A DNA stretch of 5,619 nt, taken from assembly GCA_019242465.1 (NCBI GenBank), contig JAFAVL010000122.1:1-5619 (forward strand), read 5' to 3'. Made by a program: the position numbers and the translations under genes. Positions within the stretch are counted from its first letter, which is position 1. Every line of letters starts with the position of its first letter. Below are positions 1 to 5,596 of the stretch, one piece after another. The notes under the pieces were generated by a model. It did not search any database. It was not told the origin of the DNA and worked only from the letters and a program-made list of their open reading frames with translations. The stretch comes from Chroococcidiopsidaceae cyanobacterium CP_BM_RX_35 (GTDB taxonomy: Bacteria > Cyanobacteriota > Cyanobacteriia > Cyanobacteriales > Chroococcidiopsidaceae).

Positions 1-1842
1 GCAAAGGTTCATCAGGACCTGATGAACCTGCGTCGCATCCGCACGAACCAGCCACAAATCGCGGGGCACCGTCAGGTGAATCTCGATGGAGCGCGGAAAG
101 GTCTGGCGAAGGAGCCGGACCAGCTCGGATACCAGCGGCCCCAGCTCCAGCGCCTGCAGTTGGCCTTCGGCGCCGCGTGCAAACGACAGCACTTGCTTGA
201 CCAAAGCCGCCCCGCGTTTGGCACTATTTTGCAGTTCTGCTAGCAACTGCTGACTGCGAGCATCAGGGATTTTTTCCTCCAAAAGTTCAGCGATCATCAG
301 CACGGGCCCCAAGACGTTGTTCAGGTCATGAGTAATGCCGCTGGCGAGAGTACCAATGCTCTCCAGTCGTTGGGCGCGGAGAAACTGCGCTTCAAGTTGT
401 TTCTTCTCTGTAATGTCAGTGTTGACGACCAGGATTGATTTTGGTTGCCCGGCTTTATCGCGCACCAGTGTCCAGCGACTTGAGACAATAACTTCCTGGC
501 CTAATTTCGTGACTTGCTGCAACTCACCAGACCACTCGCCTCGAAGGGCGACAGTCTTTTGAGCATCTTCGAGCTGCGGCAAAGCTTCCTTGTACAAAAG
601 CTCGTTGGCCTTCTTTCCCAGAGCCTCTTTTGCCTGCCAGCCGTACAGATGTTCAGCACCTTGATTCCAAAATAAGATTTGGTTTTCTAAAGCTTGAACA
701 AAAATCGCATCTGTTGCCACATTCAACAGGGCTGCTTGTTCCGAGATTTTCTGTTCCGCCTGCAAGCGCTCCACCAGTTCGGTTTGGATCTGTTCGAAGA
801 GTGTAGATTGCTGAATGGCGATCCCCACCTGCGTTGCTAATGATTTAAGCAAATCGCTCTCCAACTGCTGCCACTGCCGTGATGACGAACAGTGGTTAGC
901 CACGAGCAATCCCCACAACTCGTCCTCTTGCAAGATTGGCACCACTAAAGTGGCCCTGACTTGAAACTCAGCCAGAAAATCGACATAACATTGGGTGAGT
1001 TCCCCGGCATAGATATCCGCTGTCGCCTGAATCCGACCTTGTTTATAGGGCTGGACATAGGTATCTGCAAAGGTGGGGTCTTTGAGTCGGCTACCTAAAA
1101 TTGGTTTCCTGTCAGCATCGACAGATTCTACGACCACAATCCCACCCCAATCTGGCTCGAAGCGGTAAATGAATACTCGCTCTACCTGAAGAAACTGCCG
1201 CACTTCCGACACCGTGGTGCTCAGAATCTCCTCCAGTTTTAAAGACTGGCGGATGCGTTGGGCAATGTCTACCACCAGTTGTTCCCGCTCTGTTTGCTGT
1301 CGCAGTGCCTCTGCTGTCTGCTTGGATTCAGTCGCAGTGCGTGCCAGTGCCGCTACATGACGCTGGAGTTCAAGTTGTGTCATGACTTGATGGCCTAGCG
1401 TCCGCAATGCTTCCACCTGTAACGGACTGAGTTCCCGTGGAACGCGGTCAATCACACAAAGCGTTCCCAACGCGTGTCCATTGGGTGTGATTAGGGAGAC
1501 GCCAGCATAAAACCGAATCTGGGGAGCGGATGTTACTAAGGGATTTGTGGCGAATCTACAGTCTGCCAGTGCATCAGGCACAATCAAGACATCGGGTTGC
1601 TGGATTGTCTGGGTGCAGAAGGCAAGAGCGCGCAGTGTTTCTGTTGCTTCCATTCCGACCTTCGACTTGAACCACTGGCGGCGAGCATCGATGAGGCTGA
1701 CTAAGGCAATGGGGGTTTCACAAATGAGCGCGGCTAAGCGGGTAAGCTCGTCAAAGGATTCTTCAGCTTTAGTGTCGAGGATTTCATACTGGTATAGAGT
1801 TTCCAGCCTTGCCGCTTCGTTGTTTTGCAGTGGATCTTTCAT
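1..1842 (-). CDS. Sensor histidine kinase GAF-GAF-PAS-HisKA-HATPase (3' end outside window)
   Basis: Cytoplasmic two-component sensor kinase; 614 codons run uninterrupted to the window edge. No membrane segment is seen. Domains: GAF1 about residues 20-160, of the type with a VSLID/RQWFKS block (48-60) and FCTQTI (75-80); GAF2 about 190-348, phytochrome/cyanobacteriochrome-like, with DPTF (255-258), DIY (276-278), Cys285-Tyr286 and VVPIL (300-304); PAS about 368-482, with FWNQGAEHLYGW (391-402) and DIT (476-478); HisKA from about 490, with phospho-acceptor His505 in GITHDLNN. The ATPase domain begins near 570 and is cut just before the invariant N-box Asn. Helical linkers lie at about 160-188 and 350-370. 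ATG 1842 is chosen because the NEAARLE...ILDT opening is the usual N-terminus of this GAF class; an in-frame stop lies at 1882-1884, a TTG at 1860 is the only upstream alternative, and there is no strong Shine-Dalgarno. Kinases with this H-box often end in a receiver domain, but that part is not visible. Signal unknown; light or redox sensing through GAF2 is only possible. Confidence 0.93.
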   Translation of the reverse strand, partial: MKDPLQNNEAARLETLYQYEILDTKAEESFDELTRLAALICETPIALVSLIDARRQWFKSKVGMEATETLRALAFCTQTIQQPDVLIVPDALADCRFATNPLVTSAPQIRFYAGVSLITPNGHALGTLCVIDRVPRELSPLQVEALRTLGHQVMTQLELQRHVAALARTATESKQTAEALRQQTEREQLVVDIAQRIRQSLKLEEILSTTVSEVRQFLQVERVFIYRFEPDWGGIVVVESVDADRKPILGSRLKDPTFADTYVQPYKQGRIQATADIYAGELTQCYVDFLAEFQVRATLVVPILQEDELWGLLVANHCSSSRQWQQLESDLLKSLATQVGIAIQQSTLFEQIQTELVERLQAEQKISEQAALLNVATDAIFVQALENQILFWNQGAEHLYGWQAKEALGKKANELLYKEALPQLEDAQKTVALRGEWSGELQQVTKLGQEVIVSSRWTLVRDKAGQPKSILVVNTDITEKKQLEAQFLRAQRLESIGTLASGITHDLNNVLGPVLMIAELLEEKIPDARSQQLLAELQNSAKRGAALVKQVLSFARGAEGQLQALELGPLVSELVRLLRQTFPRSIEIHLTVPRDLWLVRADATQVHQVLMNLC

Positions 1843-1964
1843 TCGATTGTTACGACCCAAGCGTTTAACTGGATAGAGAGGTTATGCAATGAGAAAGTCT
1901 AGGGGGGTGACAAAACTAGGGAATCTCTTCTGAATCACAGTTAAGTTGTTCGACTTTTCCCACC

Positions 1965-1993
1965 ACCTTACGAATTAGAAGTCAGCATGTCAA
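1965..1993 (-). promoter_or_regulatory. Candidate sigma70-type promoter for the left kinase
   Basis: Read on the minus strand, a perfect TTGACA (1988-1993) is followed after exactly 17 bases by TAAGGT (1965-1970), a -10 with three of six consensus bases. It would start transcription near 1958 and give a leader of about 115 bases before ATG 1842. The -35 and the spacing are good, the -10 is poor, so this is a candidate only. Confidence 0.3.
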
Positions 1994-2167
1994 ATGCTTC
2001 AGTAGCGCCCTCAAATCTAGTTTGCTATAAAGCTGTGTGTGATCATTCAACCTCTTTATATATTTTAGATTTATTTTACAGATTTACACAGATAGGACTA
2101 CCCCTTTCAACGTTAATTTAATAATATCTAGGGATGCCTTCCAGCAAAAGGGTTTCAGCTTCCTCGC

Positions 2168-2320
2168 ATGGCACTTAATGCCCTCAATTGGGAGCAATCT
2201 TTTCGACGCAGTACAAGGCAGAAATCTCACCGAGCCGCGATGGACGATAACTATATGCTCAAAGTGCTTACTGCTTGCTTACCTCAATCTGACAGCAATT
2301 CTGAACCTATTTGTCAATAG
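2168..2320 (+). CDS. Possible small hypothetical protein (50 aa)
   Basis: ATG at 2168 opens a 50-codon frame ending in TAG at 2318-2320. The product is polar: a basic stretch FRRSTRQKSHR (12-22), then MDDNYMLKVLTACL (25-38) and a Ser/Asp-rich tail ending in Cys-Gln. No signal peptide, membrane segment or family motif is recognised. The frame lies in the same direction as the 115-aa gene, 155 bp ahead of it. There is no Shine-Dalgarno in front of the ATG (the preceding bases are CTTCCTCGC), which counts against translation. The amino-acid composition looks protein-like rather than random, which is the only reason to list it. It may be a chance frame or the remnant of a longer gene. Confidence 0.28.
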   Translation: MALNALNWEQSFRRSTRQKSHRAAMDDNYMLKVLTACLPQSDSNSEPICQ

Positions 2321-2438
2321 CTATTAAGATGCGCTAACCCTGGTTTTTGGGGCATTGTCAACTTAATAACGGTTCTCATTAGTCTCACTGTCATCAAACA
2401 CAATATCTTTTGACTTTCTTCTCAATAAATCAAGCAAC

Positions 2439-2454
2439 TTAACTGTCAAGTTAA
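2439..2454. repeat. Inverted repeat just upstream of the 115-aa gene
   Basis: TTAACT (2439-2444) and AGTTAA (2449-2454) form a perfect 6-bp inverted repeat with a GTCA spacer, ending 10 bases before the Shine-Dalgarno of the 115-aa gene. In DNA it could be an operator; in RNA a weak, AU-rich hairpin in the leader. With six A/T-rich base pairs it could also be chance. Confidence 0.35.
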
Positions 2455-2464
2455 CAGCTCTATT

Positions 2465-2470
2465 GGAGGA
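2465..2470 (+). promoter_or_regulatory. Ribosome binding site of the 115-aa gene
   Basis: GGAGGA sits five bases upstream of ATG 2476. It is the strongest Shine-Dalgarno for any complete gene in the window and fixes the start of the 115-aa gene. Confidence 0.75.
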
Positions 2471-2475
2471 ACAGA

Positions 2476-2823
2476 ATGGCTTACAGACTGATCAATTTAA
2501 CTTTGCCACTTGTGATCGAACAAGTTCAAAATATCTTGGATGATTATCCTGAGCGTCCCTATCAAGTCGCCTTTTCTATTCATGAGTTGCGGCAGAAGCT
2601 AATTGCCCATGTCCTCAGTCAAATCCCCAATCGCTATACAGCCGAGGGGGTGCAGGAGCCACCCAGAGACCCTAAGCTTCGATCCCCTTCTTCTCTAGAG
2701 CAGCGGTTGCACATGGAAACTTTAATTCACGGGAGTATTCTTCATATCCTTCGTGAAAATGCGGACTGGGTTGGTCGTCAAATCTTTCAGGCAGAGAACT
2801 CAGACAGTAAACTCTCTCATTAA
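2476..2823 (+). CDS. Small ComFB-like cyanobacterial protein (115 aa)
   Basis: A small soluble protein with a well-placed Shine-Dalgarno (GGAGGA, five-base spacing). No signal peptide or membrane helix. Residues 11-24 form a predicted helix (PLVIEQVQNILDDY) followed by YP (24-25); residues 34-54 read SIHELRQKLIAHVLSQIPNRY, a helix ending in a Pro-x-x-Tyr turn; a second helical part spans about 73-107. The order helix, YP, helix with [I/L]A-x-x-[L]-x-x-[I/L]-P-x-x-Y resembles the late-competence ComFB family. In cyanobacteria, ComFB proteins have been linked to c-di-AMP binding and natural competence. The Cys pair found in some Bacillus-type ComFB proteins is absent. The family call is from pattern memory and is tentative; the existence of the gene is much more certain. 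It stands alone: the next gene is convergent, and the left kinase is divergent. An inverted repeat overlaps its leader. Confidence 0.7.
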   Translation: MAYRLINLTLPLVIEQVQNILDDYPERPYQVAFSIHELRQKLIAHVLSQIPNRYTAEGVQEPPRDPKLRSPSSLEQRLHMETLIHGSILHILRENADWVGRQIFQAENSDSKLSH

Positions 2824-2956
2824 TTCAGCTGATTTTTAAATTATTAGCCATCAAGGATTGTACGCTCCAGGCAAAGGGTATCGGCAAGCAGTATTGCGTG
2901 AAGCGTATCGGCTGAGAAACTGACGTTCGGATCTGACACACACAACTTTGCCTAAG
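2824..2956. repeat. Convergent intergenic gap with inverted and direct repeats
   Basis: Between the stops of the 115-aa gene and the opposing 116-aa gene lies 133 bp. AGGCAAAG (2869-2876) and CTTTGCCT (2946-2953) are a perfect 8-bp inverted repeat 69 bp apart, enclosing two direct copies of GTATCGGC (2878-2885 and 2905-2912). No standard intrinsic terminator is visible for either gene. The T-run at 2832-2836 follows only the short palindrome CAGCTG (2826-2831), too weak to call. Confidence 0.4.
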
Positions 2957-3307
2957 TCAGAATAGCTCTGTAGTTCCATCAGTCGCACCAGGGAGGTACT
3001 TACTAAAGATGTTGTAGCTAGATAAAGCTGCTCGTTCCCGCTCCTGCTGGAGAGTAAGTTGACATATTTCTCTTGCCAGTTCAAAAGCCTGATACTGATC
3101 TTCGATGCCTGACTGCGCTCCTTGAATTGTGGGGACGACTCTATTGGGCTCTTGCAGCTCGTAGGTTAATTGCCATGTTCCAAAACGGCCCATACCTAGA
3201 ATGACAAGAGCTTGAAACTTGTATCCTTCCTGACTTTCAATTCTGCCAACAAAGGAGTTTGGTCCTGCTATTGTCCAAGGTTCCCAGTTGATTTTTAGCT
3301 TCTCCAT
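2957..3307 (-). CDS. Hypothetical protein (116 aa)
   Basis: I do not recognise a named family. The product is soluble, without signal peptide or membrane segment. Residues 7-60 look like a small beta-rich domain (NWEPWTIAG at 7-15, YKFQALVILG at 29-38, GTWQLTYELQEP at 43-54). Residues 67-95 look like a charged amphipathic helix, SGIEDQYQAFELAREICQ and onward, with EDQYQA and ELAREICQ. The last 20 residues (SSYNIFSKYLPGATDGTTEL) are low in structure and may be an unconserved tail. The order of strands then an acidic helix gives a credible folded protein. ATG 3307 has only a distant GGAG 14 bases upstream and a purine-rich GAGCGAG directly before it, so initiation looks weak. A second frame overlaps it on the same strand (2851-3084) and is judged a shadow. 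The gene converges with the 115-aa gene; two copies of GACAATAAC lie upstream of its start. Confidence 0.6.
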   Translation of the reverse strand: MEKLKINWEPWTIAGPNSFVGRIESQEGYKFQALVILGMGRFGTWQLTYELQEPNRVVPTIQGAQSGIEDQYQAFELAREICQLTLQQERERAALSSYNIFSKYLPGATDGTTELF

Positions 3308-3331
3308 CTCGCTCTTCTCACTCCGTTTCTA

Positions 3332-3379
3332 GTTATTGTCAGACTAAGGAAAATTCTTGATAAAAAATTGGTTATTGTC
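3332..3379. repeat. Two direct copies of GTTATTGTC
   Basis: Identical 9-mers at 3332-3340 and 3371-3379 start 39 bp apart. On the minus strand they read GACAATAAC and lie 25 and 64 bases upstream of the 116-aa gene's ATG, so they fall where regulator sites would be. No known regulator consensus is recognised, and chance recurrence in AT-rich DNA is possible. Confidence 0.3.
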
Positions 3380-3393
3380 GTACATATGTTGAT

Positions 3394-3412
3394 CTACCGT
3401 TTTCAACGGTAG
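3394..3412. repeat. Perfect 8-bp hairpin with three-base loop
   Basis: CTACCGTT (3394-3401), loop TTC, AACGGTAG (3405-3412). The stem is perfect and has four G:C pairs, so it would fold in single-stranded DNA or RNA. Neither strand has a run of T after it, so it is not a standard intrinsic terminator. Subterminal hairpins of this size are typical of IS200/IS605 ends, and a possible right end lies about 800 bp downstream, but no transposase connects them. Confidence 0.6.
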
Positions 3413-3823
3413 ACTGGTTTAAACCCCAACGCCGCCAACAACAGAAGTACAACATCACCGACTTGATTAATAGACAACGATTCTTTGTTTTACCTCCTGT
3501 AAGAGTATCCAATCAAGCCAACTTGAGTAAGTTCACATGACTTAACACTTTCAATCTTGTTTTAGTAAAGGCTTTTGGCTAACTTAGATATAGCCTAGCC
3601 CGATCATAAGTCTAATAAAAGTCAGTGAATATTTTGTGAAGGAGTAAGCGAAGTTTGAAGAAAGTCAAGTATGTTTGACAAAGTTAAATAGTAGAAACGT
3701 CAAATCTCCATACAAAACTTTACCTTTATGAGTATAATTAGCCTTCAAGTAGGCCGATATTCAAGCTCGAATAATCTTCTCTATCCAATGAACATAACTA
3801 ATTTCTTGACACATAGAAGCTTG

Positions 3824-3848
3824 TTCGCGTAGCGTGGCGTAGCCATAG
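3824..3848. repeat. Dispersed GC-rich cyanobacterial repeat (Nostocales type)
   Basis: A sharp GC-rich island in AT-rich DNA reads TTCGCGTAGCGTGGCGTAGC followed by CATAG. It contains two CGTAG units and the small palindrome TGGC-GTA-GCCA. On the minus strand it would encode the GYATLRE peptide that recurs in many spurious Nostocales frames. I identify it from memory as a short interspersed repeat family of heterocystous cyanobacteria; its function is unknown. Confidence 0.55.
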
Positions 3849-3907
3849 ATAACGAAGTTTATCTAGAGCTTATTTTCCCAGATTTGAGGAATCTCTACGA
3901 GCTGTAG

Positions 3908-4231
3908 AATCAAGCAAGCTGTCAAAGTCACGTAGATTTGGATGGTAATAGCATTGACAGACGCTTCCTACGCACAGAGCGCTGTTTGAATCAGGGGACT
4001 TTAAAGCCAATGCACATTAATACAGGGATTGTGTAACAACCAACTGAATCGTCGTTGATGACTTTGAGCAAAGACGGCACGAGTTCGCACATAGACCCTC
4101 CATTTCGCGACTGTTAATGCATTCGCTACAGACTAAGCCAATCACAGTTAACAACGTAAAGCGGGACAGTTACCCTGAGGTAGGGCAGGCGAAGACTCCT
4201 CGTGGAAGTCTAGAGTAAGCTTCTAGAATCC
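3908..4231 (+). mobile_element. Possible remnant of an IS200/IS605-type (tnpB) right end
   Basis: Two open fragments lie side by side: 3908-4036, 42 codons in one frame ending TAA, and 4048-4218, 56 codons in another frame ending TAA, containing an ATG at 4117. Neither has a proper start. The second ends VKRDSYPEVGQAKTPRGSLE; its stop lies within tandem hairpins followed by AGAATCCCC (4225-4233), an arrangement I associate with the 3' ends of cyanobacterial tnpB elements, where the coding end overlaps the guide (omega) RNA and right-end structure. Neither the zinc-ribbon Cys pairs nor the RuvC residues of TnpB are present, so if this is such an element only the tail survives. The call rests on pattern memory alone and could be wrong. 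Confidence 0.25.
4193..4227. repeat. Two overlapping hairpins
   Basis: First hairpin: AGACTCC (4193-4199), loop TCGT, GG plus AGTCT (4204-4211, one bulged A at 4206). Second hairpin: TCTAGA (4209-4214), loop GTAAGCT, TCTAGA (4222-4227). They share bases 4209-4211, so they cannot both close fully. No T-run follows, so a terminator is unlikely. They lie about 85 bp before the right-hand kinase and may be an IS end or a leader structure. Confidence 0.5.
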
Positions 4232-4293
4232 CCAAGAGAGAAATAAGGAATGAACTTTTGCTCCTCACTGTCAGCAAGTTTTCGATGCGATTA

Positions 4294-4299
4294 GGGAGG
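4294..4299 (+). promoter_or_regulatory. Shine-Dalgarno upstream of the right-hand kinase
   Basis: GGGAGG lies 12 bases before ATG 4312, longer than the usual spacing. It is only two bases before another ATG (4302) that opens a five-codon frame ending TGA at 4317-4319, overlapping the kinase start. An in-frame TAG at 4306-4308 rules out any start further upstream, and no GTG or TTG occurs in frame before the HisKA domain, so 4312 remains the only plausible start despite the spacing. Confidence 0.45.
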
Positions 4300-4311
4300 C
4301 TATGGTAGCAG

Positions 4312-5586
4312 ATGGGTGAGTTAGGGAGCGTAATAGATTTATATGATTTATGCTACATTGAATTAGAGCGCTCGCAGCTTCTGAGCCAGGAACAGTCAGC
4401 CCGGCAACAGGCGGAAGCGGCGAATCGGGCTAAAGGCGAATTTTTATCAAACTTGTCACATGAACTCCGCAACCCGCTGAATACTGTACTCGGCTGGGCG
4501 CAAATTCTCCGCACCCGCCCTTCTCTCGGTAAAGCAACCGTTGATCGGGCTTTAGAAGTGATGGAGCGGAGTGCCAGGGCACAATCTCAACTGATTGAGG
4601 ATATACTGGATATTTCACGGATTACCAGTGGCAAGCTGCACCTCAACACCCTGCTGCTTGATTTAGTCTCAGTCATAGAGGTCGCCATCGAGTCTGTCCA
4701 ACTCTCTGCCGCAGCAAAATCGATTCAAATCGTTTCCCAGTTAAACTCGGCAACAATTCTGGGCGATGCCAATCGCTTGCAGCAAGTGCTGTGGAATCTC
4801 CTTGTGAACGCTATTAAGTTCACGCCAGCCGGTGGACAAGTGGAAATCACGTTAGCACCTGTGCAGACTCACGCTGAGATTCTTGTTAGCGATACCGGAC
4901 AAGGCATCCCAGCAGAGTTGCTGCCCTACGTGTTCGAGCGCTTTCGCCAAGGAGATTCCAGCACTACCAAAAGCAGTCAAGGGCTTGGGTTAGGCTTGAC
5001 GATCGTCCGGCATATTGTGGAACTTCATGGCGGCACGGCGCGAGCCGAGAGTCCAGGCGTTGGCCAAGGAACCACGATTATTGTGAGGCTGCCTCTGCGC
5101 TCGATGCCACTGGAGTCTACACCACCGAGTTATCTAGAACCCACAGCCCAGAAGTCTCTAAAGGTCGTGAGTCAGGAGTTTCTTCCCTCTCTAGAGGGTT
5201 TACACATCCTGGCGATAGATGATGATAGAGCTATCCTTGAGCTAATGAAGTGGATATTGGAAGATGCTGGGGCAGAAGTGGTTGTGGTGGACTCAGTCAA
5301 AGCCGCCCTCTCGGCTCTGATGGCATCTCCTGACAGGTATGATGTGCTCCTAGCAGATATTGGGATGCCGGACGAAGATGGTTTTGCTTTGATTCGCCAA
5401 GTGAGAGCGCTCTCACCTGAAGCCGGGGGACAGATTCTGGCAGTGGCAACCACTGCGTATGCCACAGAGCGAGAGCGTCAAATGGTGCTCGACGCTGGGT
5501 TCCAAATGCATCTGGCTAAACCCATTGACCCGACTCAACTGATCCGCGTGGTTGCGAACCTGACTGGACGAGTGAGAGAGGAGTGA
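4312..5586 (+). CDS. Hybrid histidine kinase, HisKA-HATPase-receiver, without sensor domain (424 aa)
   Basis: Cytoplasmic kinase that would autophosphorylate on His and pass the phosphate to its own receiver. A short helical segment (about 15-45, rich in Gln, Ala and Arg) leads into HisKA with His50 in SHELRNP. The ATPase domain has an N-box NLLVNAIKF (162-170, Asn166), G1 DTGQGI (194-199), F-box FERF (208-211) and G2 GLGLGL (224-229), so it appears catalytically complete. After a Pro/Ser-rich linker (about 262-292), a receiver spans about 296-418 with acidic DDD (303-305), phospho-acceptor Asp349 in LLADIGMP, Thr381 and Lys403 in LAKP. All key residues are present. There is no PAS, GAF or membrane region, which is unusual: this kinase class normally carries sensor domains in front of the helix. 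The first 16 residues come from AT-rich DNA unlike the rest, suggesting that the gene lost its 5' part. Signal input may instead come from a partner protein. The next gene starts 11 bp after its stop. Confidence 0.94.
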   Translation: MGELGSVIDLYDLCYIELERSQLLSQEQSARQQAEAANRAKGEFLSNLSHELRNPLNTVLGWAQILRTRPSLGKATVDRALEVMERSARAQSQLIEDILDISRITSGKLHLNTLLLDLVSVIEVAIESVQLSAAAKSIQIVSQLNSATILGDANRLQQVLWNLLVNAIKFTPAGGQVEITLAPVQTHAEILVSDTGQGIPAELLPYVFERFRQGDSSTTKSSQGLGLGLTIVRHIVELHGGTARAESPGVGQGTTIIVRLPLRSMPLESTPPSYLEPTAQKSLKVVSQEFLPSLEGLHILAIDDDRAILELMKWILEDAGAEVVVVDSVKAALSALMASPDRYDVLLADIGMPDEDGFALIRQVRALSPEAGGQILAVATTAYATERERQMVLDAGFQMHLAKPIDPTQLIRVVANLTGRVREE

Positions 5587-5596
5587 GAAGATATTT

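Larger units (their letters stand above)
1843..2475. other. AT-rich divergent intergenic region
   Basis: This 633-bp spacer separates the leftward kinase from the rightward 115-aa gene and must hold both promoters. It is much more AT-rich than the kinase genes. It contains the candidate minus-strand promoter at 1965-1993, a 50-codon open frame at 2168-2320, a loose Fur-box-like stretch at 2365-2383 and an inverted repeat at 2439-2454. I see no tRNA, no strong terminator and no recognisable riboswitch in it. Confidence 0.6.
3308..4311. other. One-kilobase AT-rich region without a convincing gene
   Basis: Stops are frequent in all six frames; no frame above about 60 codons is convincing. Contents in order: two GTTATTGTC direct repeats (3332-3340, 3371-3379), an 8-bp perfect hairpin (3394-3412), a minus-strand Shine-Dalgarno-like AGGAGG (3493-3498) with a weak 24-codon TTG-started frame, a TATAAT hexamer (3733-3738) without a matching -35, a cyanobacterial dispersed repeat (3824-3848), two short open fragments (3908-4036 and 4048-4218), and tandem hairpins (4193-4227). 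The mixture of repeats and broken frames suggests decayed mobile DNA. The promoter of the right-hand kinase must lie here, but I cannot place it. Confidence 0.5.

Noticed and set aside
22..562. Two plus-strand open frames at 22-243 and 335-562 (73 and 75 codons)
   Set aside because: They lie antisense to the PAS, HisKA and ATPase parts of the left kinase, whose 614-codon frame has clear domain motifs.
1547..1876. Plus-strand 109-codon open frame
   Set aside because: It is antisense to GAF1 of the left kinase, is Ser/Arg-rich with no domain, and has no ribosome site.
2851..3084. Minus-strand 77-codon frame overlapping the 116-aa gene
   Set aside because: Its translation is low-complexity and unfolded in appearance, while the overlapping frame gives a coherent protein. 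I also considered it as a frameshifted continuation of that gene but saw no supporting motif.
3364..3540. Plus-strand open stretch of 58 codons through the hairpin
   Set aside because: No ATG, GTG or TTG start with a ribosome site near its beginning, and no recognisable family.
3670..3690. ATG-started six-codon frame (MFDKVK)
   Set aside because: It is too short, has no ribosome site and has no neighbouring gene it could lead.
3675..3738. TTGACA at 3675-3680 and TATAAT at 3733-3738 as a promoter
   Set aside because: The spacing is 52 bases, not near 17, and neither hexamer has a partner at the right distance.
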